From Erpobdella octoculata (taxonomy: Eukaryota; Annelida; Clitellata; Hirudinida; Erpobdellidae): a stretch of 64,000 bases of DNA. The stretch is taken from NCBI GenBank assembly GCA_963978895.1, contig OZ022247.1:5615437-5679436 (forward strand), in the 5' to 3' direction. The notes under the pieces were generated by a model. The model worked only from the letters and a program-made list of their open reading frames with translations, was not told the origin of the DNA and made no database searches. A program made the position numbers and the translations under genes. Positions 61,501 through 64,000 of the stretch are shown in pieces (the stretch's first letter is position 1; every line of letters begins with the position of its first letter).

Positions 61501-63897
61501 ATGCACTGGTAACTTTAAAAAAATACTTTTAATGATTATATAATGAAGTTTGGGTAATGTTTAGCATATAAAGGAGGATAAGCTTAGAACATAATGATTT
61601 TTTTACACTACAATGTGGTTTTAATTAATTAAATATTTTGGTTATAAATTAATCAAGACTAAAACATTTCAAAGCACCTTTTACGTAGCAGCGCTGATCT
61701 TAAAAATGACTCAAATGTAGCCCTATACTAATGAATAATGAAAAAAGCTACATGGTTGTGAGTAGGATTTTGACAAGTCTATTTTCGTCGATGTCGACTA
61801 AACCGTCAACTGAATCATCCCACCCACTGCGTAAAATTTATAATGAACAATTTCAGACTGTCAGAAAAATTTTCACAGAACTTGTATAAACCTCTTGACG
61901 TCAAACTGCACGGCTTGTAAGAAGAAGAGGCGAAGCGGAGAAAGTAACAAGTTTTCCACAGTTCCAGGTAGGCGAAAAATTGGTTTTTTTGTAATTTTAT
62001 TAAATTAAATTAATTTATTGATCGAGTTATTAAATTTAGTATTATCTAGTTTTAATTAAAAAAAATATATAACTGTTCAGTCGGAGAAATGTATGGAATT
62101 AATGATTATGTAACAAATAAATTTCCAGAAGTTCTACACACAGAAAAGCAACCTGGCTTGAGTCTTGTTTCCAACAGTAAATATAAAACAATACAACATT
62201 TAACTGCCAATGTTTGTCAAAATGAGAAAGTTTTAGGTAATTTTTTGTTTTAAAACCATTAATTGTTCTGTGAACGAAGTCAATTTTTTCAAAGTTAACA
62301 ACGCAGCATTAGTACTAAAACAGTTGCTAGTTTGTTTTTTTTATTAAGGGGGCAGTTTTTAGTACCAAATACAAATTTGTAATCAACAACACTATAAAAA
62401 CAGATTAATTATCAATAATACAAGCTAGAATAAAAAAATTGTTTAAACTGAATATTTCAAAAAAACGTTATGTCCAGAGGTTTTTGAAAGCATATAAATC
62501 TTTTTTCTTCCTAAAAATTGTTTTGTTGAAACATCAGGTCTTTTAATGCTTATGATCATAGAATGAGTTAAAAGTTTCTGCTTTCATTCTATTTTTTGCT
62601 TTGCTGAGTATCCTGTTCATTGTACTAATGATTTTACTACTGAGGCAGTCAGTTGTTACTGGTAACTGGATTACCAAAAATTTTACTAAGCGTTTGTAAC
62701 TCACAGTACCCCATATCAGCTTTGAATATTTTGGTCAATAAGGTTTCCTATGTTTTGTGATTTTTGTATTTACCCATAAACTTGAACAAAAATGTTAAAA
62801 ATTTCAATTCCGCTATAGGTACTTCTGGGAAAAATTATGATTTTTTTGTCTTAAATACCTGACATTAATTGAAAAGTTTCAAGTTGACTTGCAAATAATA
62901 TAATATAATCTCAATCGATTAGTCGTATATAATAAATGTAAAATAGTTAAGATATAATTTGGAACGCGCCTGTTTGAAGATGAAAGCAAACATGGCGCTC
63001 CTTAATGGACTTTGTCGATTTGAATTTAAAATATAACCAAAGAGCAATAATTATAGCAGTCTTCAACGCTATAAAAGTAATTTTATATGGCAATACTTGC
63101 AAGTACTTTTTATTTATTGACTGGTTCTGCATTTTAAAATCAAAATTGTTTTCAAGTCATGGCGTGGTTTCAATTTATTTTAAGTTGATTTTTTAGCGGA
63201 ACAATGGCATACCTTCGGGGGCCAAAAACAAATTACCTTTTTTTCAGTTATGAAAATTTGAGTAGACTTGCATTTTATAACTAATGCAATAACACGACAA
63301 ATTTAAACTATTGAGCCGCTCTTGTTTTGGTTCGTGGTTTTATTTTGTTGAAACAGTTATAAAATGTAAATTTTCTCAACTGACAGAAATAAATTATTTT
63401 GTCTTTTTTAATGCAGTAAGAAAAGTGGATTTTATTTTCTAAGAAAGTGTTATTGTTTATTTACTCTAGCAAGTCTAGCACTAGCATCGTATAATAAGCC
63501 AATAAGCCTTGCAAGCATGTGTATATCCTCCACAGAAGAAATATGTAAATCCACCTCTGTATCTGTATATATACCATAGCATTTGTATAGGCAATACAGC
63601 ACCTGTATATCCACTACATATATATTCGTTACAGCATTTTTATGTTTACCTCAATATTTGTACACTGGCAGATGTTCACCAATTAATTCCAGCTATAAAT
63701 CGACTAATTGATATGCAGGAAATCAAAAGACAAGTGAAGATGATAAATTAAATTTAAACGAAGATTTATTGAACAGTGGAAGCACATCAACGTATCAAGA
63801 TTCGGTGTTTGACGACGACACTGACGAGTTTGCTTTTAATTTTTTTTCAGAAAACTTATTTAAATCCCATTTTAATTTTATTGCTATAAAAAACGTT
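55012..63897 (+). CDS. RhoGEF of the ARHGEF11/12/RhoGEF2 class, N-terminal half (continues past window)
   Basis: Exons: 55012-55047, 55503-55532 (weak), 55772-55888, 56217-56387, 56474-56599, 59175-59282, 59900-60001, 60216-60381, 60510-60615, 61049-61235, 61394-61508, 61857-61967, 62081-62236, and one starting at 63719 (end uncertain; open to a stop at about 63897, or a donor near 63812). All phases from 55772 agree. Residues about 170-360 form an RGS-like domain (PHAAHMSVFFSYLISNSNPS, then CLYFITSNLKPL, then FSTFLQQNAPLQV), as in LARG and PDZ-RhoGEF, which bind active Galpha12/13. Next is a complete C1 zinc finger (HHFIMPRYLGDVMCNHC, then CSVGNYGYKC, then CTDCQKNFHRTC), spacing H-12-C-2-C-13-C-2-C-4-H-2-C-7-C, as in Drosophila RhoGEF2. 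No PDZ domain precedes; the DH-PH catalytic part should follow downstream. Confidence 0.87.
56951..57310 (+). pseudogene. Non-LTR reverse transcriptase relic
   Basis: One frame reads SIKAFDSLSHPKLLIKME, like the RT AFD motif; a shifted frame continues with VPQGSALGTSFFLLYID-like sequence, then a lost catalytic box (FES instead of F/Y-A-D-D). A frameshift near 57110 and the lost aspartates make it dead. It lies in a RhoGEF intron. Confidence 0.75.
57460..57660. mobile_element. TA-flanked MITE, family C, copy 2 (inverted)
   Basis: Same family as 50131-50323, in the opposite orientation: GCTCTTAGCGTCCGCTC matches the reversed left half of copy 1, including the shared CACTTTTGTTTG. In a RhoGEF intron. 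Confidence 0.78.
57812..57880 (-). repeat. tRNA pseudogene or tRNA-derived relic
   Basis: On the minus strand: A-box-like TGGCCAAGTCGTTAGAGCG and B-box-like GGTTCAACTCC at tRNA spacing, with a rough acceptor stem (TAGCAG/CTGCCTA, one bulge). The arm pairing is imperfect. Confidence 0.5.
57985..58712. repeat. (ATAC)n microsatellite, about 720 bp
   Basis: ATAC/CATA tetramers with a few ATAT and GTAC interruptions at 58550-58615. Lacks the cassette flanks seen at 25.3 and 51.1 kb. Confidence 0.97.
58713..59174. other. RhoGEF intron, nothing recognised
   Basis: AT-rich intron sequence before the first RGS-like exon. Confidence 0.5.
59325..59815. repeat. Degenerate (GTTATC)n/(GTTACC)n region
   Basis: Imperfect hexamer-based repeat filling most of one RhoGEF intron. 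Confidence 0.85.
60007..60190. repeat. 98-bp direct tandem duplication
   Basis: Two copies (starting near 60011 and 60109) of a block with TTTTTACATAGAGCTGATTA, differing at only a few bases, just before a RhoGEF exon acceptor. Confidence 0.88.
60743..60976. mobile_element. MITE with perfect terminal inverted repeats of about 45 bp
   Basis: The left repeat starts CCGTAAAACGGGGTGACTTT and the right is its exact inverse over the whole length; TA on both sides. 234 bp, in a RhoGEF intron. Exact ends imply a young insertion. Confidence 0.93.
62237..63718. other. Large RhoGEF intron
   Basis: No repeat family or other gene recognised in 1.48 kb of AT-rich sequence. An unseen small exon is possible, but phase already agrees across it. 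Confidence 0.5.
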
Positions 63898-64000
63898 TAA
63901 GCATTTTTTTATTTTAACATTTTTACTATAGCTTAAAAAATTTCTTATTTGAAGTTTTATTATTGAAAATACTACTACTACTAATAATAATAATAATTCA

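Overview
This is a window of an AT-rich eukaryotic nuclear genome, almost certainly from an invertebrate animal. The genes have many short exons with GT-AG introns, and the domain sets are animal-specific: a PDZ-PTB-RGS-RBD-GoLoco regulator, a GAB-type PH docking protein, a RhoGEF with an RGS-like domain plus a C1 domain, and NUB1. Microsatellites and mobile elements fill most of the space between genes. I cannot name the phylum from sequence alone.

Layout. From 1 to about 18 kb the window is gene-poor: long microsatellites and minisatellites, a single-exon Tudor protein resembling the N-terminus of TDRD12 (2350-3300, minus), and a Penelope-like retroelement (3750-5080) whose GIY-YIG end is followed by a hammerhead-ribozyme-like motif and the start of a second tandem copy. 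From 18.2 to 26.9 kb two exons of an unrecognised plus-strand gene flank a transposon nest: an Ac-like hAT element (21663-25105) carrying a second hAT element, five SINE copies and a 366-bp (TG)n tract.

From 27.6 to 50.0 kb lies the gene-dense part: GAB-like docking protein (minus), NUB1 (plus, 15 exons, complete), phosphatidylserine decarboxylase (minus, convergent with NUB1), and an RGS12-type protein (minus). A 5'-truncated non-LTR retrotransposon with an open 772-codon frame (41.7-44.0 kb) lies between the last two. From 51 to 54.2 kb there is a repeat block: a long (ATGT)n cassette, tandem AT-rich repeats, hAT-like ends and a second hammerhead-like motif. From 55.0 kb to the end, 14 exons encode the N-terminal half of a RhoGEF of the ARHGEF11/12/RhoGEF2 class (RGS-like domain, then C1); the DH-PH part lies beyond the window.

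Functional links are only thematic. The RGS12-like protein (Galpha GAP and GoLoco), the RGS-like RhoGEF (Galpha12/13 to Rho) and the GAB adaptor (receptor tyrosine kinase signalling) all work in membrane-receptor signalling, but nothing here shows co-regulation. The clearest new signals are the two hammerhead-like motifs, a LINE-mobilised SINE family with nine copies and several exact target-site duplications, the nested hAT elements, and a recurrent GTTGG 5' splice site supported by reading-frame continuity in four genes.
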